NCBI RefSeq assembly: GCF_900198405.1
Contig: NZ_FZMR01000021.1
Coordinates: 1 to 64,000 of the forward strand
Reading direction: 5' to 3'
Source: Helicobacter cetorum
GTDB lineage: Bacteria; Campylobacterota; Campylobacteria; Campylobacterales; Helicobacteraceae
DNA: 64,000 bases
Shown piece after piece: positions 18,361-27,332 of the stretch. The notes under the pieces were generated by a model, which saw only the letters and a program-made list of their open reading frames with translations, was not told the DNA's origin and did not search any database. The position numbers were made by a program, and so were the translations under genes. Numbering within the stretch: the stretch's first letter is position 1; each line of letters opens with the position of its first letter.

Positions 18361-19089
18361 TTATAGTTTAGGGTTGAGTTGGGCTTGTCTTTCTTTAAAG
18401 ATAGTAGTGTAGCGTTCAATCTTTTCTAACTCTACTTCTTGGCAATGCTTGATAATACTAAGCAAGGCATTAGTGTCTTGCTCTCTCATAGCATTCATGT
18501 ATTCACTTCTAGTAGCTACTTCAATCACAAAGGGCGTTAAATTTGCTTTTATACTTTGATAAAACATTAAAGCTCTTCCTGTCCTACCATTACCATCTGT
18601 AAAAGGGTGGATTTCTTCAAATTCTATATGGTGTTCTACTATCTTTTTTAATTTCTCTTCATCACTCAAATTTAATGTTAAATCATTTTGTATTTTTAAA
18701 CACAATTCATTAATTCTAGGTTGCACCATAGCTGGACTTGCGGTCGGCTTTTTAGCCCCTATAATTTCATTATAAGTGCTTTTAAATTTTCCATAATCAG
18801 GCAAGATATTACGCATTAAAACAGAGTGAAAATGACAGATTAAATGCTCATCTATAGCTTTATCTCTTTCTAAAATATCTAAAATAAAGGGAACAAAATT
18901 ACGATAATTTTCTATCTCATACACTTCATCTAAGCTTACGGATTTAATGGGGGTTTTTCTATCAAGCAAAATACTCATCGTATCGCCTAAAGTCAGACTA
19001 TTGCCTTCCATAGCGGAGTTGTGATGTGCCATACGAATGGTTAAATCCATAGCGTAATCATTAAATTCTAGTAGTTCTTTATAGGTCAT
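18361..19089 (-). CDS. Fic-domain protein with N-terminal inhibitory-type motif
   Basis: Fic enzymes usually transfer AMP from ATP to a hydroxyl side chain of a target protein. The catalytic HPFTDGNGRTGR is complete at 161-172. An N-terminal AMEGNSLTL (E28) resembles the inhibitory helix of class II Fic proteins, whose Glu blocks the active site. The ATP flap region lies near 103-120. The 242-residue protein has no signal peptide and no extra domain, so it is a self-inhibited cytosolic enzyme with unknown target. It starts 30 bases after the stop of the tandem Hof genes and may be read through from them; no antitoxin gene is adjacent. Confidence 0.9.
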   Translation of the reverse strand: MTYKELLEFNDYAMDLTIRMAHHNSAMEGNSLTLGDTMSILLDRKTPIKSVSLDEVYEIENYRNFVPFILDILERDKAIDEHLICHFHSVLMRNILPDYGKFKSTYNEIIGAKKPTASPAMVQPRINELCLKIQNDLTLNLSDEEKLKKIVEHHIEFEEIHPFTDGNGRTGRALMFYQSIKANLTPFVIEVATRSEYMNAMREQDTNALLSIIKHCQEVELEKIERYTTIFKERQAQLNPKL

Positions 19090-19119
19090 AAGGTCTCTTT
19101 GAATATTTTAAAAGGTGTG

Positions 19120-20544
19120 TTAGTATATTCTAAAGCCATAGGTTGCTGTAAACATGATATGACTTCTATCAGAATAGACATTGTGTTTTAAGGGCTGAGT
19201 GCCGGGGCCATTAGGGTCTGTGGGGACATACATATTACAATAGCCTATACAATAGCCCGCCTTAGTGATATTGCCATAGTATTCTAGTTTTAAATCTAAT
19301 TTAACATTAAAGCGGTTTGAAAAATAACTTAAAAAGAGTGCCAAGCTCCTTTCATCAGCCCTTGGACTATCAGTCCAGCGTCCTAAGACTTTCCAACTGA
19401 AATTTTTACTATGTGAGCCAACATATAAAAAGCCGTTGGTAGCATTTGCACCAACAATATTATTAATTTCTGCGTCATAAATACTATTAGTCCAAATATT
19501 ATAGCCCAAAGGGTCTCCATAGATACCTATATCGCCATTAGCGTTGCCGACATTTTTATAGATACTGCCTCCAAACTGCCATTGATTATAAAAAAAGCGT
19601 GCACGCAAAAAGTAGGTTTGTCCGTTTTTTCCCATAGGTTGTTGCTGGAATAAGATGATGTCATTCCCACGCCCTGTTACAGGAAAAAAGGGAAAAAATC
19701 CTACGAAAGTTCCTACAAAACGAAAGCCCTTATTATTAAAGTTAGGATTAGTGTCATAAGTGAGATTAAAACCCGGAGCAAACATACGCTCAAAGATAGC
19801 ATAAAAATAGGGGTTGAATTTCAAGCCTTTTTTTTGGTATTTCAAATCAGCAATCATTAGCGCTTTACCGCTTGTATAGTAACGACCAAAATACCAAAAC
19901 CAGTCGCTTGAGGCAGAGGCTCTAGCGTCTGAATACATCACTCTGAATTTAGTGTCTTTATATTTGACAAAGCCCTCAACCCCTTGGCTAAAAGAAGTGA
20001 ACCAATCATAGTCTTCTGCCTCATAGCGTCCACCTTTCACACCAAAGCTGAATTTGTCTTTTTTATAGTTGTAGCTCAAATAGGCGTTATGAAACATCCA
20101 ATAACGAGGCTTTTGCACATGCAAACCGCTATGACCAGCATACCAACCGATATATTCCCAAAATATTCCTGCACCATAAGGGTCAGTCCTAGATCCGGGT
20201 TGGCCATTAGGGATATTATTGCCTTGCTTGGAAGTGGAGTCATAGGGTAAAGTAGCTACCATGCCTCCAACTTCTGCTCTTAAGCCTTTGTATAAATTCA
20301 TGCTCAAGTCAAATTCGCCTAATAAGGAGGTGTAACTACCTGTAGGGTAAATGTCTTTTGAGGGCTGGTATTTTTGATTGTTAAAGCCGTATTTGGTGTA
20401 GCTACTGATTTTTCCTGTGAGAGTCATGTTAAATGCCTCAGCACTAGGAGAAAGCACAAAGTAAAGGAGAGATAAGGGGTAAGAAAAGTTTCGTAATGCT
20501 TTCAAAGCCCTACTCCTAGAAGATTTAGATATGATAAAAGGCAT
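19120..20544 (-). CDS. Hof-family outer membrane beta-barrel protein (1)
   Basis: A 474-residue protein with a basic N-terminus and a signal peptide ending near SPSAEA. A beta-barrel follows with the family opening KYGFNNQ and then GSYTSLLGEFDLS. Alternating aromatic residues run throughout, and the C-terminus is aromatic (TATYGFRIY). The Helicobacter Hof family is heparin-binding-type surface protein by name; the substrate of this member is unknown. The gene is 22 bases behind the next Hof gene and probably shares its message. AAGGAG lies unusually far (about 16 bases) from the ATG, so the start is uncertain. Confidence 0.85.
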   Translation of the reverse strand: MPFIISKSSRSRALKALRNFSYPLSLLYFVLSPSAEAFNMTLTGKISSYTKYGFNNQKYQPSKDIYPTGSYTSLLGEFDLSMNLYKGLRAEVGGMVATLPYDSTSKQGNNIPNGQPGSRTDPYGAGIFWEYIGWYAGHSGLHVQKPRYWMFHNAYLSYNYKKDKFSFGVKGGRYEAEDYDWFTSFSQGVEGFVKYKDTKFRVMYSDARASASSDWFWYFGRYYTSGKALMIADLKYQKKGLKFNPYFYAIFERMFAPGFNLTYDTNPNFNNKGFRFVGTFVGFFPFFPVTGRGNDIILFQQQPMGKNGQTYFLRARFFYNQWQFGGSIYKNVGNANGDIGIYGDPLGYNIWTNSIYDAEINNIVGANATNGFLYVGSHSKNFSWKVLGRWTDSPRADERSLALFLSYFSNRFNVKLDLKLEYYGNITKAGYCIGYCNMYVPTDPNGPGTQPLKHNVYSDRSHIMFTATYGFRIY

Positions 20545-20566
20545 GCCAAAAAGGCAAAAATACTCC

Positions 20567-22222
20567 TTAGAAACTATAAGAGAAGTGTGTCATCAAGTGG
20601 CTCATATCGTTTGTAATACTCTTTGCGATACCGCCTATATTTTGAGGACCTTGCATAAACGCACCGGTTTCAAATAAGCCGTTATTAAGGTTAAGCGGTT
20701 GTCCGTTTGGCCCAAGGAAACCAGTCCCGGGGTCGTAACCCGCACGAACTCTAAACTCTAGCCATACGAGTTTCAAACCAGCCTTAATATGCTTACCAAA
20801 TTGATAGTCTAGGTAAGTTCCAATACCATATTCAATCGCTCTTGGAGAAGTTGTGAAACGCTCATAGACACTCCAACTAAACTTGCCATGGTTACCACCA
20901 CCTTTGACATATTCAGTGAATGCATCAGCTGCGGTGATGTTATCAATAGATGCGAATCCTAGTCCATAAACGCTACCGACCCATTGCTCGATACCATCAA
21001 TGGCGATTGGGTTACCCCATGTTCCCAAGTTCATGTTGGGGTTACCAATGTTAAGATACGCACCACCTACAACGAAGTAGTTGTTAATGTCAATATGGTG
21101 TCGTAATAAGAGTGTTGCACCACCGGGACCTTGTAAGCCTCGCCATTTACCGCCATCTAGGAATGGATCCCAAGTGTTATAACGAGCGGGTGCGTAACGA
21201 CCATAGCTAGAGTTGTTCCAACGGTAGTCATACATGGCATAAAAAGTAGTCTTATGTCTAATGCCCCTACCGGCAAAATTAGGATTAGTATCATATTCCA
21301 CTTTAATACCGGGTAAAGTGCCAACCTCTGGGATAAGATACAAATAGGGGTGAATCATCAAATTTTTGGTAGGGCGATAAATAATACCGGCTTTATGGAT
21401 ACCCCAAGGCTTTTCGCGATAGTTCGCAAAGAACCACTGACCATCAACAATACCACGACCCCAAGAGCTGAGTAATTGGAGTTTTAATTTATTATTGACT
21501 TTGAATGTTCCATAGAAACCGGTTAGCATTTGATACATCCAGTCAATCTGCTCTTGCTCGGTTACATCAAAGCGTCCTGCTACGGCATGCCATCTCTCAC
21601 TATCATAGGTTAAGTTAGCCTTATAGATTGAATAGCGTCGTGAATGACCGGGTAGATACGCACTGCCCGGATAGTAGTTAGGATATGAGCCGTTCCACTC
21701 GCCCATATACATGTATTGGAAACCACGAGGGTCAATGACAGAACCGGGACCACCACTCGCATCCATTAAGTCTCTAGCGGAAATACAAGTGCTATTAGGA
21801 TTGGTAAGGCTACCTACAGCACCAACAACGCCAGCACAAGCCGCTTCAGCTGCCGCATCGCCACCATCTCCACCTTGACCTAGCCAATAGCTTGGGGGTC
21901 TAAAGTCTTGTGCCCATCTATCGTGTTTAGTGCTGGCGTAGGGCTGACCACCTAAAGCACCACCTAGATTGACAGACCACCCTCTACCCATATGTAGGGT
22001 TCCCTCTAGCTTAAAAGCAATGTTAACAAATGTATCTTGTGGGTAGATACCTTTGATAGGATTAATAGGCGAGTGGTTGAAACCTACTTTAGAGAACATG
22101 AGAAAGTCCCCATGCACCTCATAGGTAAGTGCACTGAGCGAACTTGTAGTGAACAAGAGCGGGAGCGTTATACGCTTCAACAATGCACCTGCAATTTTTC
22201 GTTTCTTAAGTTTCTTTGGCAT
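20567..22222 (-). CDS. Hof-family outer membrane beta-barrel protein (2)
   Basis: The largest Hof paralogue here, at 551 residues. It has a signal peptide to about residue 31 (TTSSLSA), the family start SKVGFNHSPINPIKGIYP, and an extracellular-type insert near 125-165 rich in Gly and Ala (QGGDGGDAAAEAACAG) with two Cys that may pair. The C-terminal strand is THFSYSF with the terminal Phe used for outer membrane insertion. GGAAGAGG lies before the ATG. It is the first gene of the hof(2)-hof(1)-fic run and has its own 119-base upstream gap. Confidence 0.88.
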   Translation of the reverse strand: MPKKLKKRKIAGALLKRITLPLLFTTSSLSALTYEVHGDFLMFSKVGFNHSPINPIKGIYPQDTFVNIAFKLEGTLHMGRGWSVNLGGALGGQPYASTKHDRWAQDFRPPSYWLGQGGDGGDAAAEAACAGVVGAVGSLTNPNSTCISARDLMDASGGPGSVIDPRGFQYMYMGEWNGSYPNYYPGSAYLPGHSRRYSIYKANLTYDSERWHAVAGRFDVTEQEQIDWMYQMLTGFYGTFKVNNKLKLQLLSSWGRGIVDGQWFFANYREKPWGIHKAGIIYRPTKNLMIHPYLYLIPEVGTLPGIKVEYDTNPNFAGRGIRHKTTFYAMYDYRWNNSSYGRYAPARYNTWDPFLDGGKWRGLQGPGGATLLLRHHIDINNYFVVGGAYLNIGNPNMNLGTWGNPIAIDGIEQWVGSVYGLGFASIDNITAADAFTEYVKGGGNHGKFSWSVYERFTTSPRAIEYGIGTYLDYQFGKHIKAGLKLVWLEFRVRAGYDPGTGFLGPNGQPLNLNNGLFETGAFMQGPQNIGGIAKSITNDMSHLMTHFSYSF

Positions 22223-22341
22223 TCCTCTTCCTTACTTTACCTTGAAATGGACTAAAATTACTCTATGAGTTGGAATATTAGCATAAAAGAACGCATAATT
22301 TGCTTAAAACTATGCTAGTTTTTATAAAAATTTATCAAATT

Positions 22342-23753
22342 TTAGAATTTAAAATGTAAATTCGTCATTAAAAAACTTCTGTCTTGTGTGGTTGCCTTAA
22401 AAGCGGGGTTATAAACAGAGCTAAAAGTTTGTCCTACTTGATAGCCATGATGTATCCATGCGCGATACCATTCTAAAGTTAAAGACGCTGTTACAAAACG
22501 GCTGAAATTATAGCTCAAATCTAAATTCACAGCCCCTTCATTGGCTCTAGGGCTTGTGGTAATACGCCCTAAAATTTCCCATGAGAGCTTTCTAATATGC
22601 CCGCCTACTTTGGCATGAAAAGTGAAGGCGTTAGCGTTCATATTAGCTGCACTTAGCCAGTCATAAACGGTGTTTGTCCAAAAATTAAAGCCAATTAAGT
22701 CAGGGTCAGTATAAGGGGTGTAGGCGTTGGCATTGCCCCAAGTTTTATAAATGCCATAGCCAAAATACTTGCCATTAATGGTGAATTTTTGCTTGAAAAG
22801 AAACATTTGAGCGCTTGTGCCTGCATAGGAGCTGTAAAAAATGTTGTGCGCGTCTTTAGGGTTATAGAAAGGGAAAAAACCCATAGCGGTCGTATAGATA
22901 GATAAATTTCTATGGTGTTTGAGCGGAATGTTACGCACATAGGTAACTTGCACTGCTGGAGCGATATAAGTGTTTGGCGAGAAATAAAAAAAGGCGTGAT
23001 GGAAAGCCCTTTTTTATGCCAAGTGATACTACCAGAATGGATACCTAGATTGATATGCTTACCATGTTTATTAGTGGTAACAATGGGGGCGAAATAATCA
23101 TAAATCCATTCATCATAAGTCCAGCTCATGCCATAAGAGCTAAACCACCAAAAGGTGAAATTCCTAAGATTGAGCGTGGCCTCAAAGCCCTCTGTATAGC
23201 CGTCCATAAAATACGCATTACCTGCATAACGGCCTGCTTTGATACGAAAGATTTTTTTATAGCCGTATTCTACATACGCCTCATTTAAAATAATGTCATG
23301 GACATGCTGGCTCATCCAGCGGTTTCCTAAATAGCCACCATTGCCGGGATTATTCATGCCATTAGCTGCATCAGTGCCCCAGCCTCCAGCTCCTAAATAC
23401 CCATGCCATGCGCCATAATACATCCACATCATAGAGCCAAAGGGCTTGCCTGTGGCTTGGTCTATTAGGTTTTTGGTGCCATCATAAGCAAGTCCGCCTC
23501 CCATAAAGCCGATTTTAGCGGTGAAAGAATGGTTATAGACATTTTTAGGGAGTAAATCTGCTTTGACATTTAAAAATCCGGTTACTGCTGCAAAAGTTTC
23601 AGTGGGGTAGTAGCCTAATTTAGTGTTAATGGGGCGGTTATTAAAACCTACTTTAGAGAACTCTGCCATAGAGCCACTGATTTTATAACTAAAAGCGCTT
23701 AAAAAGTTAGCAAAACAAAAAGAAAGGGCGATGGTTTTTCTAAGACTTATCAT
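22342..23753 (-). CDS. Hof-family outer membrane protein (3), split by a T7 frameshift
   Basis: ATG 23753, after AAGGAA, opens a frame with a signal peptide (LSFCFANFLSAFS) and the family start FSKVGFNNRPINTKLGYYP. At the run of seven T on the coding strand (plus-strand A7, 22986-22992) the frame changes. With eight T the two halves join perfectly as ITPFFYFSPNTYIAPAVQVTYV and reach a normal C-terminus (TNLHFKF). The restored protein is about 470 residues. As written only a truncated barrel is made. The cause may be phase variation, mutation or a sequencing error; both halves look well conserved, which argues against long decay. Confidence 0.85.
22986..22992 (-). repeat. homopolymer at the Hof(3) frameshift
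   Basis: Seven A on the plus strand (seven T in the coding strand). One more T would restore the full-length barrel frame. Confidence 0.8.
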
Positions 23754-23938
23754 TAGATATTCCTTATTAAATAAATAGCAAACAAAGATAAAGAACCGAC
23801 AAAAACCCATGTAGATAGTGCAGTTAGTCTGCGTTTCTACTCATTTATTATTATAATACTGCTAATCTTAAGAAATAGTAAATCTTAGACTTGTTTTTTC
23901 TAGTTGCATTTAATTAAAAAAACGCTTTCGTTTTTTAA

Positions 23939-24047
23939 GGGGGTGTAGGGGGGGGGTAGTAAAGGCTATCGCCTTGTTCGCTGTTTTACTAAAAGTGAGT
24001 TTAGCACTTTTAAAAACGCTCGCTGATAATACCCCCCCTTATCCCCC
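23939..24047. repeat. inverted pair of G/C-tract elements
   Basis: The left arm has G5 (23939-23943), TGTA, then G9 (23948-23956). The right arm has C7 (24032-24038), TTAT, then C5 (24043-24047). The arms can pair, with the four-base spacers opposed, around a loop of about 75 bases. The tracts lie outside coding sequence. They are striking against a 35% GC background. Confidence 0.7.
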
Positions 24048-24106
24048 TAATAGCGCCTTAAGAAGTTATCGCTTGACTTTGTCAAGCTCTTTTATGTTTA
24101 TTCTTA

Positions 24107-24126
24107 AAAACGCTTAAAAGCGTTTT
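24107..24126. terminator. palindromic terminator after Hof(4)
   Basis: AAAACGCTT and AAGCGTTTT form a perfect nine-base stem with a two-base loop, 33 bases beyond the Hof(4) stop. The flanking A/T make it usable in either direction. Confidence 0.6.
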
Positions 24127-24158
24127 ATTTCTTGGCTATCCATTAGAACAGAGCTGAA

Positions 24159-25688
24159 TTAGAATTTTAAGGTGATGTTAGTCATCATGTTGCTTCTATC
24201 TTGGTAATTGGCTGAATAGTCGCCATTAGGATTATTAAATTGTGGTAAGCCAAAATAGCCTACTTGATAGCCCTCATGCATTTCTACGCCATAATATTGG
24301 AATTTAACATTGGCAAAAATGGTATGAGTGAATGCGTAACTGAGATTGAGGGCTAGAGAATATTCGTTCGCTCTTGCGATTTGTCCCCTAGAGTTTCTGT
24401 TGGCATTACTCACACGCCCAGCAATATGCCATGCAAAACGGCGGATAATACTGCCTATAGAGCCATAGATAGTGAAAGTGTTGGCGTTCGTTACAGCGTC
24501 TGCTAGACCATCATAAGCGGTGTTATCCCAAAAGTCAAAAGCTAGGATACTTCCGGTTACGCCATCGCCTACATAGGAGTTGTTATTCCCTAAGGGCATG
24601 GTATGGCTTCCTAAAAAAGCGTCCGCATTGCCAAAGGTGTTGTAAATACCAAGAATTGCCGTCCATTTATCCCACCAAAAGATTTGGCGGATATTGAGCG
24701 AAACGGCGTTTTTACCAATTTGAGAGCCATGCTGAGCGCCATCCCAAATGCTGTATTGCCCTTTATCGTTTTTCCACCCTGAATAATACATAGGAAACAT
24801 GACCATGACCATGGTTTGAGAGCGAAAACCTACATATTTAAAGTCGTTGTTAGTGTCATAAATGAGCTTAAAACCCGGTGCGTTATAGGTCTTTGGCGAA
24901 AAGTAGTAGTCAAATTGTGCGCTGAATCTTTTGTAATTATAAGTGGCTGTAATGCCATGCCAGCCGTAGTTGATGAATTTGCCATTAGATTGGAGATAGG
25001 GCGTTGTAGCATAAAATTGATAAATCCAAGAATTAAACGCTAAGCCTCTTCCATAAGAGCTCCACCACCAGAATTTCAAGCTTTGATTCTTGGTTTTGAA
25101 AGGCTGGTAATACACTTCCCAACCTTGATTGCTACCGCTCATAAAATCAATGTTTGCCTCATAACGACCTAATTTAAAACCAAAAATATTCTTATAGTCA
25201 TATTGCAAGAATGCGGTATCTAATACATAAGGTCTTGCATGAGCAGCGCCAGAGTTAGGGTCTGGTCTGCATAAGCCCTTATTGCATGCATAGGCTGGGT
25301 CAAGGAACTTATTGAAAAAATATCCATGATAACCGCCAATGAAGTTATATACAATAGAGCCATAAGGCATTCCTGTAGCTTGGTCAATCTCATCTTTGGT
25401 TTTATCAAAGACGATGCCAGCCACCGTGCCACCTAGAGAAAAGGATAATTTATGATTGATTGTGTGCTTAGGGAGCAAGTTTAGCTTTACTTGTGCCATG
25501 CCAACTACATCTACAAAACTTTCAGTGGGGTAAATCCCTTTTTTAGAATTGATAATAGAATTGTTAAAACCAATTTTAGAGAAGTTTTCCATACGACCGC
25601 TGAATTGATAATCAAACGCTTTGAGACTAACAGAGCTGAGTGCTAAAAGGGCATAGCTAAGAAAAAAGGGGCGTTTAATGTAGGTCAT
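24159..25688 (-). CDS. Hof-family outer membrane beta-barrel protein (4)
   Basis: A 509-residue barrel protein. It has a signal peptide (FFLSYALLALSSVSLKA), the family start FSKIGFNNSIINSKKGIYP and DQATGMPYGS, the latter shared almost exactly with Hof(3) (DQATGKPFGS); so these two are the closest pair and arose by duplication. It ends TNITLKF. An excellent AGGAGG lies four to five bases before the ATG. Two Cys (in YACNKGLCRP) may form a loop disulphide. It is transcribed separately, with a 367-base upstream region and its own terminator. Confidence 0.88.
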   Translation of the reverse strand: MTYIKRPFFLSYALLALSSVSLKAFDYQFSGRMENFSKIGFNNSIINSKKGIYPTESFVDVVGMAQVKLNLLPKHTINHKLSFSLGGTVAGIVFDKTKDEIDQATGMPYGSIVYNFIGGYHGYFFNKFLDPAYACNKGLCRPDPNSGAAHARPYVLDTAFLQYDYKNIFGFKLGRYEANIDFMSGSNQGWEVYYQPFKTKNQSLKFWWWSSYGRGLAFNSWIYQFYATTPYLQSNGKFINYGWHGITATYNYKRFSAQFDYYFSPKTYNAPGFKLIYDTNNDFKYVGFRSQTMVMVMFPMYYSGWKNDKGQYSIWDGAQHGSQIGKNAVSLNIRQIFWWDKWTAILGIYNTFGNADAFLGSHTMPLGNNNSYVGDGVTGSILAFDFWDNTAYDGLADAVTNANTFTIYGSIGSIIRRFAWHIAGRVSNANRNSRGQIARANEYSLALNLSYAFTHTIFANVKFQYYGVEMHEGYQVGYFGLPQFNNPNGDYSANYQDRSNMMTNITLKF

Positions 25689-26055
25689 GGTGTCCTCCTT
25701 AGTGGCTAATGTCGTTTATACATATTTACAATAGCTAAAATTCTTAAAAATTGAGAATATGCTGAGAATTTTGGGTTTTTTATAAGGGTTAATACGCCTT
25801 AGTGTTGTTATAAGTTACAAAGATTTAAGGATTGATTAGATTTTATAGCGTTTTCTTGTGAAATTTTAAGATATGAAAAGGATTTTATCTTTAATACTTA
25901 AAAATTTCTTAAGTAAATAATGAGAGAGAGTGGGGGGCTATTTAATAGTTATTTTTAAATGGTTTTGATTTTTGTTTAAAAATACTCATTACAAGTTTGC
26001 AAAATTTTTTAATATACTATTGATTTTATTGAATGCTGAAAATTTTACCCTACGC
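25689..26055. other. 367-base gap upstream of Hof(4)
   Basis: No gene. The Hof(4) promoter should lie in the first 100 bases. AAAATTCT (25737-25744) and AGAATTTT (25765-25772) form an inverted repeat with two TGAGAAT copies inside, a possible operator. The rest is AT-rich with nothing recognisable. Confidence 0.5.
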
Positions 26056-27330
26056 TTATTTTTTATCTAATTGAGTGCGTAAAAAACTAAAAGCAGGTAA
26101 AGGCGTGGGTAATTGCACCAAATTCACATTCCCACTATGGATAGTTTCTAGCTCGGTGTCATTTTCTAAAAGGATTTTATATAGCACTAAATAATAGCGT
26201 TTTTCAAACTCATAAATTTTGCCGATTTCATTGACTATGGGCGTGATAGTCGTATTTTTGGGGGCGATGATTTCATAGGCAATATTAGTAGTTGTAGTGA
26301 ATTTGCATGCAAAAAAACGCCCATCTTCAGTAACTTCGCCATTGACTTGATAATCGCCTTCACTAATGGCGGTTTTATGGTTTTGTGTATCAAGTCTTTC
26401 AAAAGGTCTTCGCATTAAATAGCCATCAGTAAAACCCCTATTTTTAAGCGTGTTTAATTCATCGGTGTAAAAACTAGGTTTGAGAGTGTTGTTATAAAAA
26501 TCATCAATGGCTAGGCGGTAAATACGCGTGGTTTGTGCGGCGTAGTAATCAGACTTGGTGCGCCCTTCAATCTTTAGAGCATCAATAGCATTTGAATTTA
26601 AAATTTCAGCGATATGACTAGAGAGATTTAAATCTTTAGCGTTAAAAATATGCGTGCCCTCGCCCTCAACTTCTTCAAGTCTCATCATCACGCCATTATC
26701 AGGGTTTTTTACATAATATTCATAATCAAACCTACAATCATTCGCACAGCTCCCACGATTTGGCACACGCCCATTTTGTAAAGCAGAAATTAAGCAACGC
26801 CCTGAAAAGGCAAAGCACATGCTCCCATGCACAAAGATTTCTAATTCTAAATTAGGCAAAGCTTTTTTAATTTCAATCGCATCATTTAGGCTTAACTCTC
26901 TTGCACACACAATGCGTTTGACCCCTAAATCATAAAACACTTGTGCATCTAAAACATTAAGCACATTAGCTTGGGTGGATAAATGGATAGGAACGCTTGG
27001 AGCGATTTTTTGAGCTAATTTCACTACGCCGGGAGTGGCGATAATAAAAGCGTCTGGCTCTAATTCTGCCATTTTAAAAATATGTTCTTCTAAAAGTTTG
27101 AGTTGTGAATTGAAAGGAAAGCCATTGATAGTAGCATAGACTTTTTTATTTAAGGCATGGGCGTAGTCAATCCCTTCTTTAAAGGTCTCTAAATTAAATT
27201 CTTTGCTCGCACGATTGCGTAAGGAAAAATGGCTTACCCCTCCATAAACAGCGTCTGCACCATAATTCAAAGCGATTTTAAGTTTTTTTAAATTACCGGC
27301 TGGAGAGAGTAATTCAGTCTTTTTACTCAA
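26056..27330 (-). CDS. prtC: U32-family peptidase-like protein (PrtC/YegQ type)
   Basis: A 424-residue member of the U32 family. The signature EIFVHGSMCFAFSGRC is present, with later Cys in RGSCANDCRFDY, and the opening ELLSPAGNLKKLKIALNYGADAVYGG is typical. In H. pylori the orthologue has been called a collagenase. Well-studied relatives (TrhP/YegQ, UbiU/V, RlhA) are RNA- or quinone-hydroxylation factors, so tRNA U34 hydroxylation is the more likely job. No signal peptide. It follows cheZ with two bases between. Confidence 0.88.
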   Translation of the reverse strand: MSKKTELLSPAGNLKKLKIALNYGADAVYGGVSHFSLRNRASKEFNLETFKEGIDYAHALNKKVYATINGFPFNSQLKLLEEHIFKMAELEPDAFIIATPGVVKLAQKIAPSVPIHLSTQANVLNVLDAQVFYDLGVKRIVCARELSLNDAIEIKKALPNLELEIFVHGSMCFAFSGRCLISALQNGRVPNRGSCANDCRFDYEYYVKNPDNGVMMRLEEVEGEGTHIFNAKDLNLSSHIAEILNSNAIDALKIEGRTKSDYYAAQTTRIYRLAIDDFYNNTLKPSFYTDELNTLKNRGFTDGYLMRRPFERLDTQNHKTAISEGDYQVNGEVTEDGRFFACKFTTTTNIAYEIIAPKNTTITPIVNEIGKIYEFEKRYYLVLYKILLENDTELETIHSGNVNLVQLPTPLPAFSFLRTQLDKK

Positions 27331-27332
27331 AA

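Larger units (their letters stand above)
23811..24158. other. 348-base gap between Hof(3) and Hof(4)
   Basis: No gene. It contains the presumed promoter of Hof(3) (about 23811-23880), a GC-rich inverted repeat (23939-24047), a short hairpin GCTTGAC/GTCAAGC (24071-24087) and a perfect hairpin at 24107-24126. Confidence 0.7.

Noticed and set aside
22342-22953. Independent 203-residue outer membrane protein
   Set aside because: It lacks a signal peptide and begins exactly where the T7 frameshift breaks the Hof(3) gene; it is its C-terminal half.
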